Source: Timema cristinae (taxonomy: Eukaryota > Arthropoda > Insecta > Phasmatodea > Timematidae). From it: 64,000 nucleotides of DNA. This document shows, one piece after another, positions 22,230 to 33,600 of the stretch (positions within the stretch are counted from its first letter, which is position 1; every line of letters begins with the position of its first letter). A program made the translations under genes and the position numbers. The stretch is taken from contig JBCFYV010000935.1 in assembly GCA_039000515.1 (NCBI GenBank), forward strand, positions 59,744,346 to 59,808,345, given 5' to 3'. The notes under the pieces are model-generated. The model saw only the letters and a list, made by a program, of their open reading frames with translations, did not search any database and was not told the origin of the DNA.

Positions 22230-22532
22230 TCAGACGAATGCTGGTGCCATTAGACACATATCGGCGGCCATTTCACTCAAAGGCGTCATGTCAACACACC
22301 GGATTGACACCGACATAGATCGGGGTTCATATATTGTCTTTGTGAACTGGTTTGATATCCCGGATGGAATTTTTATCATCGAGATTTTTCCCGTCCCCCC
22401 CTCCACATTAATATGTTCTCTTAACCACAAGTGTAAATCTGCGGGTATCTCAGAACTGGTAATAAGATGCAGTGCACAAAAAAAACCAACAATAAAACAG
22501 ATTAGCGTGCATGAGGATTGCATCATCACCAT
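22230..22532 (-). CDS. possible small secreted protein, unrecognised
   Basis: A 100-codon frame on the minus strand begins MVMMQSSCTLICFIVGFFCA, a plausible signal peptide, and continues with a polar region containing DLHLWLREHINVEGGTGK. An A at -3 of the start fits a eukaryotic initiation context. I recognise no family. The + strand is also open for 87 codons over the same interval, and transposon-like inverted repeats lie nearby, so this may be a transposon remnant or chance. Confidence 0.25.
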   Translation of the reverse strand: MVMMQSSCTLICFIVGFFCALHLITSSEIPADLHLWLREHINVEGGTGKISMIKIPSGISNQFTKTIYEPRSMSVSIRCVDMTPLSEMAADMCLMAPAFV

Positions 22533-22734
22533 TGTCCCACGCTTACGCTGAATGTGCGTTAGATTAGTGCGTGACGCGTTGTGAGTGAGAGAGAGAGATG
22601 GTAGATTGAGGTGGTGGAAGTGGGGTGTATTAAGTAGGGTTCACACACAAGAATGTGTCTTGGGCTGTTTTCACACGTGACGGCACGGTGAGAATGCCGT
22701 GGTAGTGACTGCTTAACTCAACTAGGGATGAGCA

Positions 22735-22925
22735 TCGATGTTCGAAAAATATCGGTCTCTAAACATCGATGGTTAAAAGACATCGATCGGTCTTTAATCG
22801 TAGATATTTGAAAAACATCGGTCTTTAGGCTAAACATTGATGTTTTAAAAACAATCACTCTCTAAACATCGGCGTTTGAAAAATATCTGTCTCTAAACAT
22901 CGATTTTTCTAACCCAAAACCATCA
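22735..22925. repeat. degenerate tandem repeat around CATCGATG
   Basis: Four to five imperfect copies of a unit containing TAAACATCGATG...AAAAATATCGGTCTCT, spaced about 45 bp. Confidence 0.5.
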
Positions 22926-23137
22926 ATATTTTAACAAAAACAACAACATCGAAGCTGTTTAACTATGGTTAAGAATGCGTCTAATAATTGATAAAGTCAG
23001 CACATTATTACTAAATTAATATAAAAATAATCATCTATTTCAAATAACAAAAGATAAAATGACAGTTCAACGAAAATGTAATATATTAGTTATTCAAATA
23101 CGTAAATGACGATACTATATAAAATTAGATTCATCTA

Positions 23138-23374
23138 CAGTAGCCCCATGGCTTCTTTGGTGCTGACAGCTCACAGCTGACTTCTGACAGTCAACATTTA
23201 CATTTAGGTATATACCTAAATTTCTACTGTCAGAAGTGACAGCTGCTAAACACATGTTTTTGCAGATCATATGGCTCGGCGTAGGGATACATAATTTTGT
23301 CTGGTATCTTTTCAGAGCTTTTAGCTGTCTAATGTGAGCTGTCAGTCAGCACCAAAGAAGCCATGGGGCTACTG
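23138..23374. mobile_element. Tc1/mariner-type MITE, copy 4
   Basis: CAGTAGCCCCATGGCTTC...GAAGCCATGGGGCTACTG with flanking TA (23,136-23,137 and 23,375-23,376). This is the best-preserved copy; the outer arms pair perfectly for at least 18 bp. Confidence 0.85.
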
Positions 23375-23839
23375 TAGGTGCCGTCACCGGTATTACGGTC
23401 TATTTCGAGTTTCACACCTTAATCCGCATGATCAGTGGGGTGGGTGTGATAGTGGATATTTCATGTTTGGTTATGCTAAAGGTGTTTTTTTTTTATCTTT
23501 CCACAGGATTTCTCGATGCTTCATTGCTCCACTCTGCCTATAGTTTAAGAAAAACGAACAGCCAAGAAATGTTCTAGCTCTACAAGTGTGGTGGGGTTTT
23601 TTAATTTGGAAAATATAAACCCTGAAGTTTAACCTCATCTACAAGAAATTTCGTCTGACGTCATCCGATGGAATAAGTTCTTAGGCCTGGCTGTAATATC
23701 CCGACTTTTTTTTTTAATGTTCTTAAAAATAATTTGACAATCTTGTGAGTTTTTTAAGGCCATTTCAATGATCTTGGGATTTATTATTGTTCATAAGCCA
23801 TTGTGCGCGTCTCGTATGCCTGTGTTGTGTCGACCGGTA

Positions 23840-24395
23840 GTGTAAGGCCGCCTTCTCGACGGACGCGGTGGAAGTGTAAGGCCGCCTTCTCGAACGGACG
23901 TGGTGGAAGTGTAAGGCCACCTTCTCGAATAGACGTGGTTGATGTGTAAAGCCGCCTTCTCGGACGGACGCGGTGGAAGTGTAAGGCCGCCTTCTCGAAT
24001 AGACGGGGTTGATGTGTAAAGCCGCCTTCTCGAACGGACGTGGTGGAAGTGTACGGCCACCTTCTCGAATAGACGTGGTTGATGTGCAAGCCCGCTTTCT
24101 CGAACGGACACGGTGGATGTGTAAGGCTGCCTTCTAGAACGGACGTGATGGAATTGTAAGGCCGCCTTCTAGAACGGACGCGGTGGATGTGTAAGGCTGC
24201 CTTCTAGAACGGACGTGATGGAAGTGTAAGGCCGCCTTCTCGAACGGACGTGGTGGAAGTGTAAGGCCACCTTCTCGAATAGACGTGGTTAATGTGCAAG
24301 CCCGCTTTCTCGAACGGACGTGGTGGATGTGTAATGCCACCTTCTCGAATGGACGTGGTGGATATGTAAGGCCGCAGTCACAAAAGGACGCGGTG
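23840..24395. repeat. 35-bp minisatellite just before the InR start codon
   Basis: Sixteen units of about 35 bp (for example GCCGCCTTCTCGAACGGACG plus TGGTGGAAGTGTAAG). Thirteen units keep TTCTCGAA or TTCTAGAA (form TTCnnGAA); the last unit is degenerate. The array is GC- and CpG-rich compared with its surroundings and ends about 60 bp before the ATG at 24,454, so it lies in the proximal promoter or the 5' untranslated region. Open minus-strand frames through it are artefacts of repetition. Confidence 0.92.
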
Positions 24396-24453
24396 AACGA
24401 GTGAGCCCTTTATCGTAATGTAACGCTGAGGCGAGCGGCGAGGACTGAACTAC

Positions 24454-24613
24454 ATGACAGCCATGTGGTGGCCGCTGTTCGCCGCGGCGCTGCTGTGTAC
24501 GGTGGTCGACGCCAAGTACTCCAAGGTCAGGTTGCGTGGCTCGGAAGAGGAGGGCTATGTTTGCGGCAATGTGGATATCAGGAACTCGGTGGAGTCACTC
24601 GAGATCCTCAGAG
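24454..24613 (+). CDS. InR: InR coding exon 1: signal peptide, start of L1
   Basis: Encodes [20 protein letters not shown] (signal peptide) and the start of L1 with the family motif [18 protein letters not shown]. It ends in phase 1 at the donor GAG|GTGAGT. A second in-frame ATG at 24,463 would also give a full signal peptide. Confidence 0.92.
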
Positions 24614-27600
24614 GTGAGTGCTTTTTTTGTTTTTAATTCTTATAGTTATATAGGTGACCTGGAATCGAATCGTCAGAGGAATAGCTGGCACCGGTTGGCG
24701 TGTCGACAAAGACGTCAAGTCACATATTTGCTGGTTTGCTGGTGATTGTAATGATTAAAACGCTAGCCTGATAAGAAATGTCTAAACGCCATCGTAAGGG
24801 TGATATTATTTTAATAATTAATTATATTATTTTATAAATTAAAAGTTCTGGTGTTTTTTATAGTCTTTTATTTTAATTTTAAATGAATAAACTGTTTACT
24901 TTTAGCTAGATATCACACGCATTTTATATTTTGATAAAAGCCCGACTATTGCGTTAAATGAATCTTAGCTATACGTGTTCTTGTCGAGAAGGAAGGATCA
25001 CTAGCAGTGAGGAGATGTGCGCATTTGAAGGGGTATATCAAGCGACATTTCCTTCTCGAAGCTTCCTAGAAGAAAAGGGGTGTGGTCATCCAGGTGCGTC
25101 TCTTTCCACGGAAAGTGCGTTGTCTTTTTAAATGGAGACGTAGAAGGATTTCACCACACCTTACAACTCGACAGTTCTACACAAATAAATCTTACTACCC
25201 GCTCGAATATTAAATATCGTAATTTTGAATATAGATTTAAATAATAACATATTGATATGTATAATTACATATCATTACATGATGTGGGGAGCTTAGGGCT
25301 TAAATCCCTGTTGAGTGTGCTGACGAGTTAGTTTCCTTAGTAGTCTCCCACTCTATCTGTGCAAATGCTGGTACATTTTCTTTAAAATCCTATAGCCTGA
25401 AAGGCCACTGAGATAATCATAGGAATAATTTTATTTTTGATAGTTTAAAACATTAATAAAACCATGGTCAATTATTCAAATGCCAACGTGTTTTTGAGCA
25501 GTCACTTTTGACGGTTGCTGCCAATTTTGGTAGATGGAAGTTAGGGATTTGAGGGGTGGGGTGAGGGAGGTAATGGAGCGCGAGTTAAGCTTTGTATCTA
25601 CAATATTCTTATACAAAAACTTCTTTACAAAAAATATATATATAAATATATATATATATATTTATTTATTTATTTATTTACTACCTGTTGGGGCTATATC
25701 CATATGTACTAATTGCGCTAATGTGTTATGGATGTGGAAAGTTGAATTTAGAGGAAGTGTTCACCACATTTGCGTGGTGAAAGAGTGGAAAACTATATAA
25801 AGAAAAACTCCTCATTACACTCTCATCGGCAGTGCAGTCTCTTGCGAGAGTGACGCCTTAGATCCTTAGATCATGCGGCCACTGAAGTGGACTAGTAAAA
25901 TATGGCATCATATCGATTTAGTTTAATTTTCTGCATCTTTTTCAAGTCTTGAATACTTGTCATGTGCACAGCGACATTTGAAATGCTTCTTGTCAATTAG
26001 GGACAACTAAGATCAAGACATGTTTAAGAACCTGTTGAAATATTTAAACCAAAACACATCTCCTGGAACAATATTTGATTTTTTATTAGCCAAAAAAAAC
26101 TTTTTTGATATAAAAACTGTGAGAATACAAACCTTAACTTGTGATCCCTTCCACACCACCTTAAAAAACACTTCCAAACTTGGAATATACAGCTGGAAAA
26201 AAAACACGCTTGGTTAGAGTCGCTGTAATTCCCCTAGTTTTATTTGGTTTTCAAGCTATGCGATAGTATGAGAGGCACGACTGATTCAGAGCTGATTAGA
26301 CGTGCGCTCCCGAATATTCTTTAACTCTTAGCGCATAAAAACCTGGAAAACCAATTGATTCTGAGTAGTTCATTGTCAGATATAATCAAGAGATGACTGG
26401 CGCTACCATCCTCCGCCTTAAATAAAATAACCTCAATTAAAAAGAATTGTTGTAGATCTCTCAACCTACAGGCTCTTTCACCATAGGACCTATTGACACA
26501 CTTGGTCTAGCGACATTATTGGTTCAAGTCACATACTTGGAGAGCAAAGGCCAAAAGGTCAAACCTTTTATATTCCTGTCTTGTGTAAGAATCAGGCTGC
26601 CCAAATAGGTATTTATTGAAGCTAAGTTGAACAATACTGGTAAGGGTGTTTGTGGTTAATGTCGATGACATGCGGGCAATTGGAATACAAAATATGGTTG
26701 GTCCATTCCCAAACAGTGGTCCCAAGTTTTATTCCTGGTTGGGTAGTTCTCAACCATTTATCCAATACCAGGGTTGCCACACATGGGGAAAACATAGGGA
26801 TTTTTTTTTGTATGTATGTCTGGAAAAAACCAGGGAAAACTAGAAAACTCAAGTAATTTTGCTAAATCATAGTAAAAATATTGCGATATTAGTTAATTTG
26901 TTACATTTAACTGAAAGCTTTGAAACAGTAGACCTTTCAAAATACGAAAAAGTGAAGCGACAGAAGATGTAATTTACTATTATTCTAAAATCATCCTGTT
27001 TCTAAACATCCTCCCCCCCACCCTAATATTAATTTACAAATATGTGCTTCAGAAGTAATAGCTATCCCTTAATAACGCAACCCTCTCCAGGGTATTTGTA
27101 GTCTCTCACCAGGAATGTGTATTTTACAACCAAACAAAGAGGATACAAAGTTCATCCAATATATTCTAATTATGACAACTGTGTGTTGAAAACATTTATG
27201 TTTTGAGCATTTATACATCTATAAAATATCATTAGTAGGTAATTTAAAAATATAATTATTCAACAAAAATGTCTAAAAAATTATGCAAACCAAGAACATA
27301 GGACCTAAGAATCCAAAATGATACATGACCTAATCACCCAGTTCCTTAACGAGGTCGGCGGGAAACTGTACGCACAGCTCAAAAAACAACTCCATACTTA
27401 ATCCATCCTTACTAACTTTCTCCTCACTTCCCTATCCTTGCATATTCCCTTCGCTTCAACAATATCCATACACCGAGTCCTACATGCTATTTTATTCTTT
27501 AAACTTTTAATATTTCTCTTTTTCACACATGCGTCTACAACATTTAGCAACTTTTACATCCAGCCTACCTATTTCTTTTGATCAACACACTCGACCTTCA

Positions 27601-30600
27601 TATATTTGCTCCATCACTCGATCCACACTCATCCTCTCAACATGCCCAAACCAGTGTAAGACTTCTTTCACTTTAATTTTTTGGATTCCCTTTCAAACCG
27701 CACTTCTTCAGCACCCATGTCCAGAGTTTTTCCACACACATTTCTTGTATATTTCATTACAACCGCATTCACCTTGCTCTTGTGTTTCTCCTGACAAACC
27801 CACACACTTCACATCCATAAAACAATGTTGGTGTTAACACACTGTAATATATACCGCCATCTTTGCATGTGTTAACAGAAAACCAAATCCCATTCATTGC
27901 TCCCAAACAGTAATGTATTGTTGTTTTTATCCTGTAGGTTGCAGAGTGGTGGAGGGTTTCGTCCAAATCGTCCTGATTGAGAGCCGTAACGAGACACTGT
28001 TTGAGAATGTGAGCTTCCCGGAGCTGGTTGAGATCACATGTTACCTGCTCGTGTATCGGGTGTTCGGGTTGCGGAGCATCGGCTCCTTGTTCCCTAACCT
28101 CGCAGTAATACGGGGGTACACGCTCATCATGAACTACGCTCTTATAGTCTTCCAAAATGACCACCTGCAGGTAATAATATCATTTACCATTTTTCTCTAT
28201 ATATAGAAATGTAATCCATATATCACAAGTTAAATCCTTCATTTTGGCAGTTTTAAAATATTAGTACACAATCTTAGTCCAGTTGATAAATTTGCTTACA
28301 ATTCTTTTAAAAAATATATAAAAACTGTCGGCTAATGTACCGCTAATTGTGTCATATAGTATTTAAAATATATTACCCTACATTAAGGATATGTCAAAAT
28401 TTAAATTAAATAAAGTTAATCAACAAAATTTTTAATCAATTTTGATGATTTGTTAAAAATATTGTTAAATTTAACATAAAGTCTATTATTGACTTAATTG
28501 ACTTAGACTGAAGGAGGAACCCCCGCAGGATAGGATAGAGAAGGCGAGATTAGGATGGTACGGACATGTGAAGAGGATAAAGAGGGGAGGATTCCAAGGT
28601 GGATGCTCGAAATGGAGGTGGCGGGCAGAAGGTCTAGAGGAAGACTCAGGGACAGGTGGATGAAGGAAGTACGGAGTGTGTAGAGGGGAGAGGAGTGAGC
28701 TGGCATGGAGGAAGAAAATGGTGGGTAGGACAGGAGTAAATGAAGAGGCTTATGTTTGAGACAGACCTTGCCAGTGGCGGGAAACTGGATTATGAAGATG
28801 ATGATGATGATAATGATGAACTTAATTTAAGGGGTAGGGATTATTAAGGTTATTTTAGAAGTAACGCACCCCCTTAAGTGTGGAGAGGGGATGTAAAAAC
28901 AAACGGTGATTAAATCACTTGTGGAAAAACATCCTCATTGTGCACCTCGTCAAAATTAAAACCTTGATTTCAATGTTGCCAGCAATGTAGTCTATTGGAT
29001 GAGGGACACTTTAGACTGTGAGACCATCATCGCTGTAATAAAAATGGTTGTTTAGAGGATCGTTAAGGAATTATCATCTCTCTGATACACCATGGTTTTA
29101 ATCCTAATGTGATAAAAAAAATTCCCAGTCTCTGTTTGATATGCAAATTACACATGAGCTGTAAGAATTCACAAAACTCAGTCCAAAACGCTGATAACCC
29201 TTAGTTGGTGTTGCATGTAAATTGTCTTAAAATAGTGTCTCTTGTTAATGTATTGGCCATTGACTTATTAAATGTTTTAATTTCACCACGTCTTACTTAC
29301 TACCCGTCTGGGCTATACGCACATGTACTAATTAAGCCAATGTGTTAGATATGAGGAGGGTCGAATTTAGTGAAAGTGTGTCCCATTTGGGTGGAGAAAG
29401 ACTGTAAAACTATTTAGGAAAAACCAACCTCAGTGCACCTGACCGAGATTTGAACCCCACTCTTCCTGCCATCTGCAGTTTAGTCTAACATGGGAGTGAT
29501 ACCTTAGACCACGTGACCACTGAGCTAGGTTATTAAATACTCTAAATTATTTTCACACAATGGTGTAGAAAAAGCTTTAAAAAAAAACACTACGTGCATC
29601 AACTCGCAATCGAGCCATACTGACCGAGTTGCCGCTGTATGTTGGTGAAGATAGTGCCAACTTATGCAGGTAGAGGTTCTCGTGTGGTCAGCACATTGAG
29701 CCCTATGGCCGTTAATCTTAGTTTTCTAAACCAGAGTTGCTACTTTTTCATCTAAGCAGCTCCTCATTAGGCCTCACAAGGTTGAGTTGACCTCGTTCCA
29801 GGCCCACTGCATCAGAGGGGGAGGAGGGGGAAGCTAATGGCACATTTTTAATAATAGATAAGAATAAATAAATGGTTAAACTCCAAATCCTGGATAAACT
29901 CTATAATGGATCATCTGATGTTGCTGTTCACAGGAACTAGGTTTGTGGAGTTTGAAAAGTGTTCTGCGGGGGTCAGTGCGAATTGAACGGAACGACGCCC
30001 TGTGTTTCCTTGACACTGTTGACTGGGACGTCATTGTCCCGCATGGTGAGAACTACTTCTCCGACAACAAGGAGTTGTGCCCTGGCCGGGAGTCGTGTGG
30101 GCGGAATTGCACCCATTGCTGGGGGGTAGAACACCCAGAGCATTGCAGGTCAGACTCCTAATAGGACTGTCCGCAGGATCAGGTGTGGGCAGTCTAGGAC
30201 TACAAATATAATGGCCCAGACATATATTTATAAATAATACAGAAGCCATGTTTCACTGTTTTTCTATGAAAATTGACTACATTTGGGATTTTTATTTTAA
30301 ATACCGTAAATGTGACTTGAATTTACTTTTTTTTTTAAGTAAATTAGTGTATAAATATAGTTTCCCTGTAAGTGGATCATTATTATGTACACTTAATGAA
30401 AAAAAGTTATATATTGTAGTGTTTTAATTATTTGAGCGTATTTAATTCATTGTTTATTTTACAGGGCCGACAACAAGTTGAAAGACAAGAAGTGCAATGA
30501 TCTGTGCATAGGAGACTGTAGGGGGCCGGGGCCCCAACAGTGCCTTGTTTGCAAAAAGCTGCTACTTGGAGACGTCTGTGTGGACAGTTGCCCATCACAC

Positions 30601-33600
30601 ATGTGAGCGCTATCTTTTATTCGCATCTGCTTAGAACATTTTTTTTTGTCAGTCTCTGGTTCTAAGCTAGTCTAGATACGTCAAAACAGAGGCAGGCAGG
30701 GAAGTTTGGATCACAAACTACTACTGTAATCGGTGAGATTTTGTCTCTTTTTTTTTATATCTTAGGACCAATGTTTGTAATTTGAATTGACATAGTTATT
30801 CAAATATAAATTCACCATGCCAAAGAAGCTTCTCATGAATTAATCAGTATAGAGGAATTTTAATGCAGTATATTTGTAATTACTAATCAATATAATTTAG
30901 CCATTTATGAAGGAGTCAGAGTTGTGATTCGAGTCTGGGTCAAGATGGTATAAAAATGTAGGAGTCTTGAGTTGAAAGTTTGGCGTACTGACTCCGCAGC
31001 CCAGATAATTAGTATTTCATAATAAAAGATGTACTGCATACAAGCTGTCATATAAGATGTTTTTTTTTTCTAATCTTACTACTTATCTGATATAGCTGCA
31101 TACTTATACAAATGGGATAAGGTTTAGTGAGCTATAGCTTAAGAGGAATTGTAGCCGCAATTGCATGGAGAGTGTCATTGTTACATTTGCAACAGAAACA
31201 GGAAGTAAGATACTGTGTCATTGACAGGTTTGAATACCTGGGCCGTTTGTGTGTGAACGAGACCGAGTGTACGCAAATGCAGCCATGGCCGCTCACAACT
31301 GACGGGACCCTAGCAGGCCCATGGGGGCCCTTCAACGGTGCTTGTGTCCAGACATGTCCCTCACTGAAAGCTGACGGTAACCACGATAGGCCGTGGTGGC
31401 TGTTTAATGGCGTGTGTGTGCAGGCGTGCCCTACAGGTTACGAGGAGCGCCACTCTGATGACGGGAAAAAAATATGCGCTCCGTGTGTGGGGCGGTGTCC
31501 CACGAAATGCCAGGGGGAAAAGGTACGGTATTAAACATAGTTGCGTTATTTGACACTAGGGTTGGTGGTGTATTACACATATAGAGGCGTACCTTGCTTG
31601 GGGGTACTTTGCTTTAATACAACACTTTTCATATAGTGCTGGTGCTTGTGTTTGTTCTTAAGGGGACTTTTGGTGACCTTAAGGTTAGCAATACAGTATT
31701 GTAGCAATTTTTTAAAGTTTATATTTTAATTTTGCATCTATCACATATTTAAAAAATTATAGTGTAGATATGCTTTTAGGATTTTAAATGCACAGGTCTG
31801 TGATTAGTTCTACACCAGTACTCACTTAATGATATTGATCCGAAACCTAACTTCTCATATTAGTGAGGTGTGCGTGTATATTCATCTTCATCATCACATC
31901 ATCATCATCATCATCATCACAAAACAACAACTGTTTCCAGCCTGTGATTGGGTCAGTTTAGTAAAATGCCTTCATCTTCCTCTCTCCTTCCATCACTCTT
32001 CCTCTTTTAATTGCTTCTATTCTTTTCCTCTCACTTACTGATCCATATTTAAAATCATGTCTTTCAAAAGTGAAAAAAAAAAAGAAAAAAACTTTCAAAA
32101 TCAATAAATTGTTATCAAGTCTTTGTGAAACCATGATTTTCAATTTAAAATCGAATATGAATATTTGTTTACTAGCCTGAGTTGAATCCGAATCTTGGTT
32201 ACCAACTTGAATCAAATCAAACATTTATTCCGAAACATGTGTTTTATAGTGGGCATACAACACAACGATACATCGACAGGCGATGGATAACTCTTCACTT
32301 TCTTCGAACAAACAAAAAAAAAATTAGAATTTAAATGTAGTCGACCTGGGTTTCAGTTAAGCTACTTTACTAAAGTTGATTTCTTTTTTTCCCTGTTCTA
32401 GATAACAAGTATCCAAATGGCCCAATATTACCGAGGGTGTACTTATGTCCAGGGAGCCCTAAGTATTCAGGTCACTGGCCGTCATATTATGGAGGAACTG
32501 GAACGAAGTCTCGGTAGCATCGAAGAAGTCGAAAACTACATCAAGATTGCACGCTCCTTCCCTTTGATTTCTCTGAGTTTTTTGAAAAATCTTCGAATTG
32601 TTCATGGCCGCGAACTTGATCAATCAAAGTACGCTTTTGTTGTGTACGAAAATCAAAACTTGGTAGAGTTATGGAACTGGACTACTAAACCCCGCGACTT
32701 CCAAATAAAGAATGGCTCCTTGTTTTTCCACAATAACCACAAACTCTGTCTCTCCCACATTGAAGAATTGAGAACTATAGCAAAACTCCCGAAGTTCACA
32801 AACTTGGAAGTGGCCCAGGAGTCGAACGGAGACAAAGAAGCCTGCGACATCTTCACTATCAAGGCTCGAGTGAAGATCCAGCATTCGACCATTGTCGTGA
32901 TAGAGTGGGAACCATGTGCCATGTGCAATATCCAGACACTTCTTGGATACATTGTGTACTACATAGAGGCTCCCCAACAAAACATCACGCTCTACAACGG
33001 TCGGGAAGCGTGTAAGAATACTGGTTGGCGAGTGATATATATGGAAATGATGGAGGTTTCAATGAAAACCAAAGATAACGTAGAAAAGTTACTCCAACCT
33101 CTCAAACCAAACACTCAATACGGGTTCTACGTGGAGACCTACTCGGTCACAAATAGCTCAACTGTGAATAAGGGAGGCCGCAGCAAGATTCAGTACTTTA
33201 TGACAAAACCTGACAGACCTTCTTTCCCTACAAATGTCTATGGTTTTTCAAATTCGAGTTCTGAAATTGTGATGCAGTGGGAGCCTCCACTACATCCAAA
33301 CGGTGTTCTTACAAAATATATTATATCCGGCATGTGGCAACGTGACAACCAAAAGTTCCTTGATCAGAGAAATTACTGCCAACATCCTATTTCTAAAACT
33401 AAAAGGAATGAAATACCTAAAATATTTCAAACGGTGAATTTGAAAAACAAAACCAAGTCCTGTTGCGAAAAGGAACTTGAACGTATGGAAATCACTGATA
33501 AGGTGGAGTATGAACACATGTGTGAGAAACATAATAAATTTCATCTTACTCGTTTTGCAACTTGGGGCGATGATGGGGAGATAGATGCGTGCAAGAATTA

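Larger units (their letters stand above)
24614..27937 (+). other. InR: InR intron 1 with transposon remnants
   Basis: A 3.3-kb GT-AG intron. It holds a SINE-B-like fragment (about 25,280-25,420), a reverse SINE-B (25,675-25,905), a decayed TTAA-type MITE (about 25,940-26,180) and a reverse LINE 3' fragment (27,368-27,840). Confidence 0.8.
28171..29933 (+). other. InR: InR intron 2 with LINE and SINE insertions
   Basis: A 1.76-kb GT-AG intron containing a LINE 3' end (28,503-28,815), a decayed SINE-B-like stretch (about 28,840-29,030), a reverse SINE-B (29,280-29,535) and a SINE-E remnant (29,610-29,815). Confidence 0.8.

Noticed and set aside
23784..24340. Minus-strand repeated frames rich in HHVRSRR and REGGLT
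   Set aside because: They are translations of the 35-bp minisatellite in shifting frames, with no independent support.
27769..28164. 131-codon minus-strand open frame
   Set aside because: Half is antisense to InR exon 2 and half is a LINE fragment; it is not a gene.
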